This document shows positions 32,615 through 43,000 of a stretch of DNA of 64,000 nt, piece by piece. Source of the DNA: Owenia fusiformis. Lineage: Eukaryota > Annelida > Polychaeta > Sabellida > Oweniidae. The stretch lies in contig CAIIXF020000003.1 of assembly GCA_903813345.2 (NCBI GenBank), positions 9,814,218-9,878,217 on the forward strand, read 5' to 3'. A program made the translations under genes and the position numbers. Position 1 is the stretch's first letter; every line of letters starts with the position of its first letter. The notes beneath the pieces were generated by a model. That model was not told the DNA's origin. It ran no database searches and saw nothing but the letters and a program-made list of their open reading frames with translations.

Positions 32615-33707
32615 TAAGTGTGATATTCTTACTTATAGACGACAATTTATAAGAATATCACACTAAAGGCAACCTCACATATGAACGAATCCACCAAACG
32701 CATTGTTGCAAATTGGATAAATGCAAACAAGTCGTCCGAACCTTTCCGAATGGATACTTACACATACGAACACCCCAACGATGCACAACGTACATATGGA
32801 ACGAATTTTGTTTTACCCAATTCTTATTCGCAAGAAAGCGTTTAGTGGATTCGTTCATATATGAGGGTGGTGAATAGAGCTACGCAATAAATTATGACGT
32901 AATCGAACGCTTCATACTAAGTTTTATCCCATACTTGGACGTGTTACAGGTACATAAAGCCGGTTTGTAAAAACTTATATTTTCATCAGCGGGCAGATAT
33001 AGCTTTACGTCCCGCTCCGAGCGGGCAGATATAGTATATCTGCCCGCTACTTCATAATCGCCGTTCGCATATTGGTTCATTTTTTGTAACGTTCGCGTTA
33101 TAACTGTAAACGACAATGGAGAAAACGCAGACAATCGCGATCTGTTTGATGCTTTAGAAGGGAAGGAGCAGTATGTCCTGTTAATAATCCTACGGCCCTC
33201 GGGCAGATATATTATATTGGCCTCGGGATAATCCCAATATCCTGAACCTCATATATCTCTATATACGTTATACAGGAATACCGAATAAAATGCTTTAAGA
33301 GAGTTGCGAAACCTCTCTAATGATGAACAGATTTTTTAAACCTTCGATTGAGTTAATAGAATTACAAAATTATTGTTCCACAACAATTGATATAGCAAGT
33401 ATCAAAGAAATACCTTAAGGCCCCCTCATAAATCAACGTATCCTCTAAACGCAGTCTTGCGAATAGTACTTGAGTAAAATTCGTTCCAATTAGTATATGT
33501 ATGTTGTACATCGCTGGTGTGTTCGTATGTGTAAGTATCCCTTCGTATAGTTTCGGACGGCTTCGGAAGCATGCGCAAGGGTGCTCTTCGATTTGCATCT
33601 ATCCAATTTGCAACAATGCGTTCGGTGGATTCGTTCATATGTGAGGTTGCCATTAGTGTGATATTTTTATAAATTGTCGTCTATACGTAAGAATATCACA
33701 CTTATAG
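32615..33707. mobile_element. Inverted-repeat element with terminal hairpins, copy 1
   Basis: Each end carries a self-complementary hairpin (AGTGTGATATTCTTA...TAAGAATATCACACT), then an arm of about 200 bp containing CCTCACATATGAACGAATCC. The arms face each other, making a foldback of about 1.09 kb. The short frames in the arms (MNEST...) are mirror copies within the arms and not independent genes. A recombinase-start copy sits in the centre. No target duplication was resolved. Confidence 0.8.
32930..33180 (+). mobile_element. Recombinase gene-start copy, unit 1
   Basis: It starts CCCATACTTGGACGTGTTAC and has the GCGGGCAGATATAG hairpin. An ATG at 33116 leads into GCAGACAATCGCGATCTGTT. One A is missing relative to the 14113 copy, so the N-A-D-N-R-D-L-F-D-A-L frame is shifted off its ATG. 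Confidence 0.6.
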
Positions 33708-34191
33708 CATCTAATCGTCAGAATTGACAATTTTTCCAATTCACAAGCCTGCGTTAAGGGAATTCATTCATTCGGAGGGGGCCTTTAATCTGGTGGATAA
33801 ACATTTTCAATCGTTAACAGACAACATCAATTATTCTCGTTGGCCAAAATATCCATTAAAATGTTTTGACACTTACCAATTCAAACAGAATTTCATATTT
33901 ATTGACAAATTAATGTTCATTCACCCTTGAACATTTTTAAACTGAGTTTACTCATTTATAAAGTAGAATTCTGAATAATTACAAATATATGCATCATGAA
34001 TAATTTCATATACAAGAATTGCAAACTATTGACTTCTGGAGTTTAAGGTACTGTCTTACTCGTTTGTATTGCAGAGAGATTTTGCAACTTATTATTAACC
34101 TACTATTTCCGTACAACATATAACTTATGAAGCGTTTGATAACATCATAATTATTGCGCATCTCTATACTTCCCGCTATACTTCCATGCCA

Positions 34192-35284
34192 TAAGTGTGA
34201 TATTCTTACTTATAGACGACAATTTATAAGAATATCACACTAAAGGCAACCTCACATATGAACGAATCCACCAAACGCATTGTTGCAAATTGGATAAATG
34301 CAAACAAGTCGTCCGAACCTTTCCGAATGGATACTTACACATACGAACACCCCAACGATGCACAACGTACATATGGAACGAATTTTGTTTTACCCAATTC
34401 TTATTCGCAAGAAAGCGTTTAGTGGATTCGTTCATATATGAGGGTGGTGAATAGAGCTACGCAATAAATTATGACGTAATCGAACGCTTCATACTAAGTT
34501 TTATCCCATACTTGGACGTGTTACAGGTACATAAAGCCGGTTTGTAAAAACTTATATTTTCATCAGCGGGCAGATATAGCTTTACGTCCCGCTCCGAGCG
34601 GGCAGATATAGTATATCTGCCCGCTACTTCATAATCGCCGTTCGCATATTGGTTCATTTTTTGTAACGTTCGCGTTATAACTGTAAACGACAATGGAGAA
34701 AACGCAGACAATCGCGATCTGTTTGATGCTTTAGAAGGGAAGGAGCAGTATGTCCTGTTAATAATCCTACGGCCCTCGGGCAGATATATTATATTGGCCT
34801 CGGGATAATCCCAATATCCTGAACCTCATATATCTCTATATACGTTATACAGGAATACCGAATAAAATGCTTTAAGAGAGTTGCGAAACCTCTCTAATGA
34901 TGAACAGATTTTTTAAACCTTCGATTGAGTTAATAGAATTACAAAATTATTGTTCCACAACAATTGATATAGCAAGTATCAAAGAAATACCTTAAGGCCC
35001 CCTCATAAATCAACGTATCCTCTAAACGCAGTCTTGCGAATAGTACTTGAGTAAAATTCGTTCCAATTAGTATATGTATGTTGTACATCGCTGGTGTGTT
35101 CGTATGTGTAAGTATCCCTTCGTATAGTTTCGGACGGCTTCGGAAGCATGCGCAAGGGTGCTCTTCGATTTGCATCTATCCAATTTGCAACAATGCGTTC
35201 GGTGGATTCGTTCATATGTGAGGTTGCCATTAGTGTGATATTTTTATAAATTGTCGTCTATACGTAAGAATATCACACTTATAG
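34192..35284. mobile_element. Inverted-repeat element with terminal hairpins, copy 2
   Basis: Same element as 32615-33707, carried along by the tandem duplication rather than by a second transposition, because the flanks are duplicated too. Confidence 0.8.
34507..34757 (+). mobile_element. Recombinase gene-start copy, unit 2
   Basis: Identical to the copy at 32930-33180, with the ATG at 34693; duplicated together with the unit. Confidence 0.6.
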
Positions 35285-35415
35285 CATCTAATCGTCAGAA
35301 TTGACAATTTTTCCAATTCACAAGCCTGCGTTAAGGGAATTCATTCATTCGGAGGGGGCCTTTAATCTGGTGGATAAACATTTTCAATCGTTAACAGACA
35401 ACATCAATTATTCTC

Positions 35416-35735
35416 AAAAAGACCAACATTTTCTGAGGATGTTCCAATTCTGTTAAACATGCATTATTGTTTAAAGAGTAGCAGTTACACAGATTGTTGA
35501 CAAACAAATTTTAGTTTAAATATTTCTAATAGTTTTGTCTCTAACATAAACGTGTTATTATGATGGATCGATTGACTCTGACTGCAACTGAAGGTACATT
35601 ATCTTGGTCACCCATGTTCAAACGTAAATATTTCTGACATAGGCTGTGGACAATAATAAGCAAAGTCAGGTTGTTGGTACCTAACCAAATTAACAGTATA
35701 TCCACTGACAATAAGAAAATTACATTCTTTTTCAG
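35416..35735. other. End of PAN-A intron 2
   Basis: AT-rich, ending in the acceptor TTCTTTTTCAG. No other feature. Confidence 0.6.
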
Positions 35736-35996
35736 TTCCATCAAGCGAATTTATAGACCTTGGTCTTCATGTGTGTATTACGCAAGCTAACGACGTGATT
35801 TACTACAACGTTTCAACCAATGACGAATGCAAAGAGCTATGTCTGAATGAAACCTCTATCGTTTGCTGGTCTGTGGAGTACGGAGAGGAAGGGGGTTCTC
35901 ATTCGAAAATGTGTCAGTTATCAACCCAATATTCAGGGATAATCACACTTTCCAATCCATGTGGACCAGATGTAATTTACTCTGAGAGGATCCCTG
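35736..35996 (+). CDS. PAN-A gene, exon 3: first PAN/Apple-like domain
   Basis: The 261-bp exon, phase 1 at both ends, lies between TTCTTTTTCAG and G/GTAAGA. It encodes NDVIYYNVSTNDECKELC, then ETSIVCWSVEYGEEGGSHSK, MCQLS and NPCGPDVIYSE. The spacing of cysteines (x-EC-xxxC, VCWSVEY, C-x-L, C-G) is that of PAN/Apple modules, which bind proteins or sugars in secreted proteins. PAN-B exon 3 is a close paralogue with the same phases. It joins in frame with exon 2 (G + TT). The upstream exons are 17 kb away, so their link rests on phase and paralogy. Confidence 0.88.
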
Positions 35997-36579
35997 GTAA
36001 GATTTTTTATTTTTTAATGTTATATAGATTTATTTATGTTTTTGTTCCACTGCTTGAGTCTCAACCGACGAGTGCTCTTCTGATCGATAACGAGGATTCC
36101 ATGATTCGAAAAATACCAGATACAATAGAAGAGGTTTCGTAATTTGATATGAAATAAAAGATCGAAAACCCACTTAAAATACACCCTTGTTGAAATCCTA
36201 ATTTTCAGCAGAACACATGTTGATTTAACCTCAACCATGCAAGAACTGTGTTAATGAGCATATCTAAAATCGATTCTAATTGGCTAGAATAGGGATTCTC
36301 AAACAGAACAAAACATTTCACCAGAGCCCTCATTATCCGGTCAGCGCTAAATTAGCGTTGCGATTTGCGTTGCGCTTGCGAATCAACATTATTCGCAAGC
36401 GCAAATCATGGTTTGCGTCGTATTACGCGCTTCACGCAATCGTAGACGCAACGCAGACGCAACAGTATGCTAATCGCAAATAAATTGGAAACGCGGGAAA
36501 TTTAAACTTAGAGCTCAAAATATATTTATCGATTTTTTAATGTCTATGTATATGTTTACGCCAGTGCGGATGTGTCAAT

Positions 36580-37150
36580 CCCATACTTGGACGTGTTATA
36601 GGTACATAAAGCTGGTTTGTAAAAACTTTTATTCCATACTTAGTAGTGTTAAAGGTATATAACATGCGGGAATATAACTGATATGTGACGTGAGCGGGAG
36701 ATATATATATCTCCCGCTCAGCAGATCTACGACGTCATAAATTCAGGGAGTAGATACTGACCCAGGGGACTTTGCTATTATTCCTCACAATCTACTAAGT
36801 ATAGAATAAATCAGTTATTAAATGCTCGATTTTTGATACAGGGTATATCCCTCGGTAAATACAATATATCAACCCTCGGTCCCTACGGTCCCTCGGGTTG
36901 ATATATTGTATTTCCCTCAGATATACCCTGTATCAAAAACCTCCCATTAAATAACCTCTATATATTTTCATCAGCGGTCAGGTATAGCTACACGTCCCGC
37001 TCTGAGCGGGCAGATATAGTATACCTGCCCGCTGACGTCATAATCGCCGTTCGCATATTGGTTCATTTTTGTAACATGCGCATAATTACTGTAAACGTTA
37101 ATGGAGAAAAGGCAGACAATCGCGATCTGTTTGAAGGAAGGAAATGAGCG
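36580..37150 (+). mobile_element. Compound recombinase-start copy with hairpins
   Basis: CCCATACTTGGACGTGTTAT at 36580 is followed by a hairpin GCGGGAGATATATATATCTC at about 36697 with a GACGTCATAA box. A second hairpin repeat follows at 36815-36965, then GCGGGCAGATATAG...CCCGCTGACGTCATAATCGC and an ATG at 37101 with GCAGACAATCGCGATCTG. CCCGCTGACGTCA is shared exactly with the region before the recombinase gene at 57362. It looks like one non-autonomous copy interrupted by a hairpin repeat. Confidence 0.6.
36815..36965. repeat. Hairpin repeat with CCCTCGGTCCCTACGGTCCCTCGG-type loop
   Basis: TTGATACAGGGTATATCCCT pairs with AGGGATATACCCTGTATCAA-like inverse sequence. Inner arms AATACAATATATCAACC and GGTTGATATATTGTATT enclose CTCGGTCCCTACGGTCCCTC. 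Flanking ATTAAATAACCTC matches the outer arms of 13735-13930. Confidence 0.85.
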
Positions 37151-37289
37151 TATCCCTGTTAAACAAGGATTTCAGAAATAAATGTGGATGAATATCTGAA
37201 AATCAGGCTATTCTAAATGAATTCTTACGGTTGGTTGGACATTTTCTGAACTCCGGCCAATTGAACAGCGTGAACAAAATGACCAAGAT

Positions 37290-37375
37290 TGGTATGGGAT
37301 AAACAGATCATCCTATAGTTCAATATCCTGAACCTCATATAGGATAATCTCTATTTATCCCATGATACTACTAAT
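37290..37375. repeat. Short hairpin repeat
   Basis: GGTATGGGATAAACAGATCA and the inverse near 37355 (GGATAATCTCTATTTATCCC) pair around CCTATAGTTCAATATCCTGAACC. This is a reduced version of the hairpin split by the mariner at 14212. Confidence 0.6.
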
Positions 37376-37734
37376 TCCCGATGAATAACCGGGAATATTT
37401 TTGATATTGAGAAAAAATCGTATTGAAATTTTTTGCCAAACAAAGCTTCCTCTTTTAATCAGTTGGGTCGATATAGCATGCTAAAATGATGTTCTTATGT
37501 GAAAAACGAATTCCAGTTTTATCATCATCGCTCTGACACAGACAAAAATGCTTACGTATTGCTGAATGTTTTGATGTTGATGTGTTTATGTTACACATGT
37601 ACAATAATTTTTTTATATTAAAAAATATCATAAAGCTAAGTCATATTTTCTTGATTAAATATACCATTTTTTCATAGAAAAATCTAACTAATGATTTTAT
37701 GAAGACAGTTATGAATATCATGGAATAAAAAGCT

Positions 37735-37915
37735 AATTTACTGGTCGGGATTAAATATGGGTTTATTCCTCATGACAATTTGATATTTCACATATTGTGA
37801 GGGACAATTTGGTATTTCCCTCTGACCCTCCGGGCTCTCGGTAAATATCATATTGTCCATCATAATAAAACCCATATTGAATCCCTCCCACTACATAACC
37901 TATATATATCTTGCG
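37735..37915. repeat. Long hairpin repeat, second copy of the 13735 type
   Basis: TTAAATATGGGTTTATTCC and AATAAAACCCATATTGAATC form the arms, with CCCTCTGACCCTCCGGGCTCTC as the loop and ACATAACCTATATAT at the border. Closely related to 13735-13930. Confidence 0.8.
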
Positions 37916-37996
37916 AAAATCTAGATCTGTCACTGGAAGGCAGCCCATCTTGAAAACAAGACACGGTGTCTTTGTAATTAGTCCGACTGATATAGC

Positions 37997-38329
37997 CTAC
38001 CTAGAGAAAACCGCCGATACCTCAGCAACAATGTTCGAAACAGTAGGTTGGGATACCCCGAATATATTTCCATTTATCATTTGCATACAACCTGTAGCAT
38101 AAAATCGTAATGAAATGAATACTTTTAGCTGACATGGAATTGCCTGAGGATTCCTTGTTCTTGACGCTAGACCCCCATCTAATATATTAATCAACTCAAG
38201 AATGAGTGGCCTCGGCATGCGATATCTGTTTAATATCTCATCGTCAGTCATCTCTAACGGCTGACTCCTGTCTCTGAATAAGCGTAAACCTCTTCTATTG
38301 TGAACATCCTGGAATAATATGCGCCACAT
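37997..38329 (-). CDS. HARBI1-like transposase, N-terminal half
   Basis: The frame of 110 codons reads MWRILFQDVHNRRGLRLF, then RPLILELINILDG, AIPCQLKVFISLRFYATG and FGVSQPTVSNIVAEVS. This matches the N-terminal region of PIF/Harbinger nucleases, where P-x-x-x-Q-V/L-x-I-x-L-R-F-Y-A-T-G precedes a G-V-S-Q-P-T-V-S helix-turn-helix. The DDE nuclease half is missing: the frame stops at 37997 and a hairpin repeat lies beyond. A CTCTAG/GTAGGC near the end could be an old donor. The gene is truncated and cannot encode an active nuclease alone. Confidence 0.85.
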   Translation of the reverse strand: MWRILFQDVHNRRGLRLFRDRSQPLEMTDDEILNRYRMPRPLILELINILDGGLASRTRNPQAIPCQLKVFISLRFYATGCMQMINGNIFGVSQPTVSNIVAEVSAVFSR

Positions 38330-38928
38330 TTTCCAGCTTGATCGAACCCTAATATTTTAATTTTAGCAGACGATATTTGCGAAATGGAATTGCGATATTT
38401 ATTATAGATTTCACAAAACCAAGGTAGCATAATCGTGCACTTTCAGACTTGATTTTGATAAGTTTTGGTTATTTGTGTCTCTAATGTTTTTCAACCTATT
38501 TTTAGTTGGATGTCTCAAAGGGCACTTCCTAGATTTCTACAACGATAATCTTAATTTAAATAGGAAAACTATCAAGATGCTTGATGATATGTTTGCGATT
38601 TATATTGCGGCAGGGTCAGGGATGCCGCAAATAAAGTGGAGTTTGCGACATAAAAATCAACTGATTTACGTGGACGCAACTGTGCGATGACTGCATAATA
38701 CCAATTTGCGTGCGGTTAGCAGTGTATTTGCGATGCGAAATGAAAATAGCGATGCGTCTACCGTGTAATAAGAAAACTGCGATTTGCGCTAAAGACGCAA
38801 AACGGCAATGAATTTGCGCTAGAGTGCCTTTGAGATGACCTCATAATATCGTGTTGCGTACGATTCGCTAAATATTTACGTTGCGATTGCGATTTGCGGT
38901 GCGTCGACCGGATAATGAGGCCTCTGGT

Positions 38929-39664
38929 CTTCAAAGCTTTTCGTTACCTCTTTGATGAGCAGTATGTCGAACCACTTTTTTCAATGTGGTGACATTTTTA
39001 AAATGCTTTGCAACACCAAAACAACTCATTTAAGTTGTTTAAACTTAGAACTTTTATTATTTTTAGTTGGCAATTATTCCATTCTTCCACTAACGATGGC
39101 TCAAAATCTACGAAAGAAACAAAATTCATATTAAATTCAATTCAGTTGACAACGATGCCATCTTTAAATGTGGTTTAGATTTCGAACAACCGTCCATTGT
39201 TTGATTTACATACTCCCTGACATCGTGTCACCCTTGGGTCATCATACTTTGTCAAAATTCTAGGTGGGTTATGGTGTATTGTACAAAGGTCAGAGGTCAT
39301 TCAAGTTCAGATGTCAATGTCTATGTATTTTGGTATTTTAATACATAAAGAGGCTGTTGTAACCCTTAGCGCCCCATGATAAGGTGATATTTCACTTCAA
39401 AAAGTAATAGAAAATCTAGCATTTGTCGTACGCCTATTGATTTAGTGATCTATTGATTCTATAACAGAAATTGTACTTTCCCTTAGCCATTTTCCCCGAT
39501 TTACATTTAATAATTCACATTTAATAAAATTATTAAATACCATTTTTGCATTCTACAATAATGTTCAGAAGTTAAGGGCCATATAAAAGTCATGGGTTTG
39601 ATGTAGAATAGTTAACATAAGCTTGATATAAGTCTTCAATCCTAAACTCGATATATGATTCCAG
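38929..39664. other. PAN-A intron 3, right part
   Basis: No gene or repeat recognised; ends in the acceptor GATTCCAG. Confidence 0.5.
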
Positions 39665-39936
39665 TTCATAGACAGAGGGGAGTAACTGTTCACCTGCGCC
39701 ACCAAGGACAACGACTTGAAAAACACATCTTGCATATGACATCGTATAGCTCACGTCTGGAATGTACACAATCTTGCAACATTTACTTATATTGTGTTGC
39801 TTTTGACTTCAACAAAAACATTGTCACCAACAATTGTCAGCTATTGACTCAAAAAAGTGATGTTTCAGCTCCAGGGGATTTGGTTGAGGATGCAAACTGG
39901 AATTATTATGAGGTAACGGGCCGTGTTTGGGAATAG
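39665..39936 (+). CDS. PAN-A gene, exon 4: second PAN-like domain and stop
   Basis: The terminal exon follows ATGATTCCAG, enters in phase 1 and encodes 89 residues to TAG at 39934. Readable parts are VHLRHQGQRLEKHILHM, SSRLECTQSCNIYLYCVAF, NNCQLLTQKSDVS and WNYYEVTGRVWE. It aligns along its length with PAN-B exon 4 and has the C-x-x-x-C...C-x-A-F/Y...C-x-L core of PAN modules. One cysteine of PAN-B (RSCSSRL) is tyrosine here (TSYSSRL), so a disulfide may be lost. The complete gene would encode 199 residues. Confidence 0.85.
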
Positions 39937-40084
39937 GACGTTTGATATTATTTAATCAATGCAAAGATCCGTTTACTAGTACTCAACCCACATACTCTAC
40001 TATACCAAACCCCTTGGAATGCATACAATATACTCTGTTTGTCCAATTGTATTTTTACAATATTTTTGAATCATGATTACTAAT

Positions 40085-43000
40085 AAGCCGAATTAGGCGA
40101 TCAGCCTGGGGGGTTGGTCGGTATCAAATTAGGGGAATTATCGCCATAGTGATTTTTGGGAAGGTTGAGACCTCTAGAGTAAGAAAATATGTGATAGCAT
40201 TGTAACAGTGAATATTTAACTATTGTTTTAAGCTCAAAGAACAATTAAGAAGAATGATTTTGGAGACAATGTCTAGGTTTTAGGGGTCAAAGGTTTCATT
40301 TATGTCTAAATCTGAGTCATCAAAAATTGCTTTTCATAGAAATCCAAGATGGTCACTAAAATGGGTGCCAATAACAAGTAAATTTTGATTAACGCTCAAA
40401 GAACAGTTTATAACAGTAATTTGAGACCATGTCAAAATTGTTGGTGTTAAGAATTTCAGTCATGTCTAAAACTATAACTAATTCCTTTATTTGGATCCAA
40501 GATGGCTTCCAACATTGCTGCCGAAGTGAAAATAAAATTTTTTATCTAAACATATAGAGGAGTTAGAACATTAATATTTTAAGTTTGTGAGGTCAATGAT
40601 TTTAATTTTGTCTTTAATAAAATCAACAAACATTTTATTTATATAGATATCCAAGATGCCCCCCAACACGGCTGCCAAAATGAATTCCTATTTCTATCCA
40701 TTTAACCACATAGATCACCAAGAACAATAATTTTGGAAGTAATATTTACTTTAAGGAGGTCAAGAATTCCAGTTATCTAGAGCTAATCCATGAAACAATC
40801 TGTGATTAATATCAGAAATCAAGATGGATGCCAAAGTATTACCATTATAATAGTTCGAATAAGAACAAACAAGTACAGGGTGACCGGAAAAAAAGGAGAC
40901 CATTGAAGTAATCAATTTCTCCTAAACTAGACAAGTGCCATCAATGAAATTTTGCATACACTGGAACAGTTATATGGAAATTTGTTACTGAAGGTTTCAA
41001 TACAAGCATTCAACTGGTTCAGGAGCTATGATCATTTACATAACATGCTCCAAATAGGCACAATTGAGACCAACGCAGAGTTGGATTCATATGGCAAACT
41101 ACCCTTACATGTTCTGCCCTCTATGGCATTATTATGGCATTACATATAGCAGTGATTGCCTTCTTTAGGTCAACAATAGTCTGAGGATTGTTTTGGTATA
41201 GATTGTCTTTCAAATATCCATACAAAAAGAAATCAGCAGGATTCAAGTCTAGGCTGTAATGGCAATGAAGGGTTATCTGACATGTGGTTCATCATCCTGT
41301 TGCCAAAGTGCTGATTTACCAAATCTTAAGAGTCACTTTAGGTATTGGGCATAGTGCCATGTTACTAAAACCACTATATGGCACAATTAAATCCCATATG
41401 AAAACCAAGGGCTGCCCAAAACCTCCTTAGGATGATACTGTAACTGAGTGGGACCACTGAGTCAGAAGCCATAGGTCAGATAAGCTTCGTCTCCATACAC
41501 CTCAAATTTGAATCCACCTGATTTCTTTTTGTGGGGCAATTTGAAAGACAATGTGTACCAAAACAATCCTGAGACAATTGCTGACCTAAAGGTGGCAATA
41601 AATGCTAAATGTAATGCCATAACAAGGTCGGAATATGTAAGGGTATTTGCCAAATGTATCCAGCTCTGCGTTGGTCTCAATTGCGCCTATTTGGAGCATG
41701 TTATGTAAATGATCATAGCTCCTGAACCAGTTGACTGCTTGTATTGACACTTTCAGGAACAAATTTCCATAGAACTGTCCTGATGTATGCAAAATTTCAT
41801 TGATGTCACTAGTCTATTTTAGGAGATATTGCCTATTTCAATGGTCTCCTTTTTTTCCGGTCACCCTGTACATGACAATTTGCGAAATAAAATCTTATGA
41901 TCATCGCATTAGCAATATTACTGTAATTTGCCTTCCTTTCCCTTAGTTTTGTTGTGGCTCAGTATCATAAACATTGACTATAGAAAGAAGTAGATTATTG
42001 GATGGAGAAGATCAAGCATTCCTCAAAGACAAGTGTATCATACACCAGAAAGAGTTTGATGAAGATAAACATTTTAGTCAGTCCTCAAAATCGTGACTCT
42101 GCAGCCATTTTGGTAGCCATCTTGGATATCAAAATAAAGGAATTATTTTATGACTTAATTACAGACAAAATTGAAATTCTTGGCCTCTTAAACCTGGACA
42201 TGGTCTCCAAAATCACTGTCCTTAACTATTCTTTGAGCTTAGATCAATAGATACATATTCATTTCAGCACCAATTTTGGTGGCCATCTTGGATTTCTATA
42301 AAAAATAATTATTTGATTACTTAGATTTAGACAGTCTCCAAAATTACTGTTCTTAACTGTTCTTTTAGCTTAAATCAATAGTTACATATTCATTTTGGTA
42401 TCCATTTTGGTGGCCATCTTGGATTTCTATGAAAATTAATTGTTTGATGACTTAGATTTAGAAATAAATGAAATCCTGACCCTTAAAACCAAGACATGAT
42501 CTCAAAAATCAGTTCTTTGAATCAATAGTTACATATTCATTTCAGCACCCATTTTGGTGGCCATCTTGGATTTCTATAAAAAGTAATTATTTGATTACTT
42601 AGATTTAGACATAAATGAAATCCTTGGCCCCTACAAAATTGTCAGAGTCTCCAAAATTACTGTTCTTAACTGTTCTTTTAGCTTAAATCAATAGTTACAT
42701 ATTCATTTTGGCATGCATTTTGGTGGCCATCTTGGATTTCTTTGAAATGTAATTGTTTGATGACTTATATTTAGAAATAAATGAAATCCTTGACCCTTAA
42801 AACCAAGACATGATCTCCTAAATCACTTTTCTGTGAGCTTAAATCAATGGTTACATATTCGTTTTGGCATCCATTCTGGTGGCCATCTTGTATTTCTATG
42901 AAAAGGTAATTATTTGATGACTCCGATTTAGACATAAATAAGATCCTTGACTAGAACTGTGACATGATCTCCAAAATCACTGTTCTTAACTGTTCTTCGA

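Larger units (their letters stand above)
32262..33838. repeat. First unit of a 1577-bp tandem duplication
   Basis: The unit starts GTTGGCCAAAATATCC and ends AATTATTCTC, and is repeated directly at 33839-35415. By line-by-line reading the only difference I found is T at 32523 against C at 34100. The unit contains a complete inverted-repeat element and a recombinase-start copy. Such identity means either a very recent duplication or an assembly duplication. Confidence 0.95.
33839..35415. repeat. Second unit of the 1577-bp tandem duplication
   Basis: Direct copy of 32262-33838. The left junction reads TTCTC/GTTGG; the right end diverges after AATTATTCTC into AAAAAGACC. It lies in PAN-A intron 2, just upstream of exon 3. 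Confidence 0.95.
36320..38928. mobile_element. PIF/Harbinger element with nested insertions
   Basis: The ends ACCAGAGCCCTCATTATCCG and CGGATAATGAGGCCTCTGGT are inverted and differ at one base over about 22 bp. Both subterminal zones are filled with GCGATTTGCG and TTTGCGTTGCG motifs in both orientations. A HARBI1-like transposase half is present at 37997-38329. The left part is interrupted by a recombinase-start copy and several hairpin repeats. A 3-bp target duplication was not resolved. It lies in PAN-A intron 3. Confidence 0.85.

Noticed and set aside
32658-35230. Pairs of identical small frames on the minus strand
   Set aside because: They lie in the inverted arms or gene-start copy of the duplicated element; identity is due to the tandem duplication, not conserved coding.
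36280-36483. Plus-strand 67-codon basic frame
   Set aside because: It covers the Harbinger end and its GCGATTTGCG-type subterminal repeats; not a gene.
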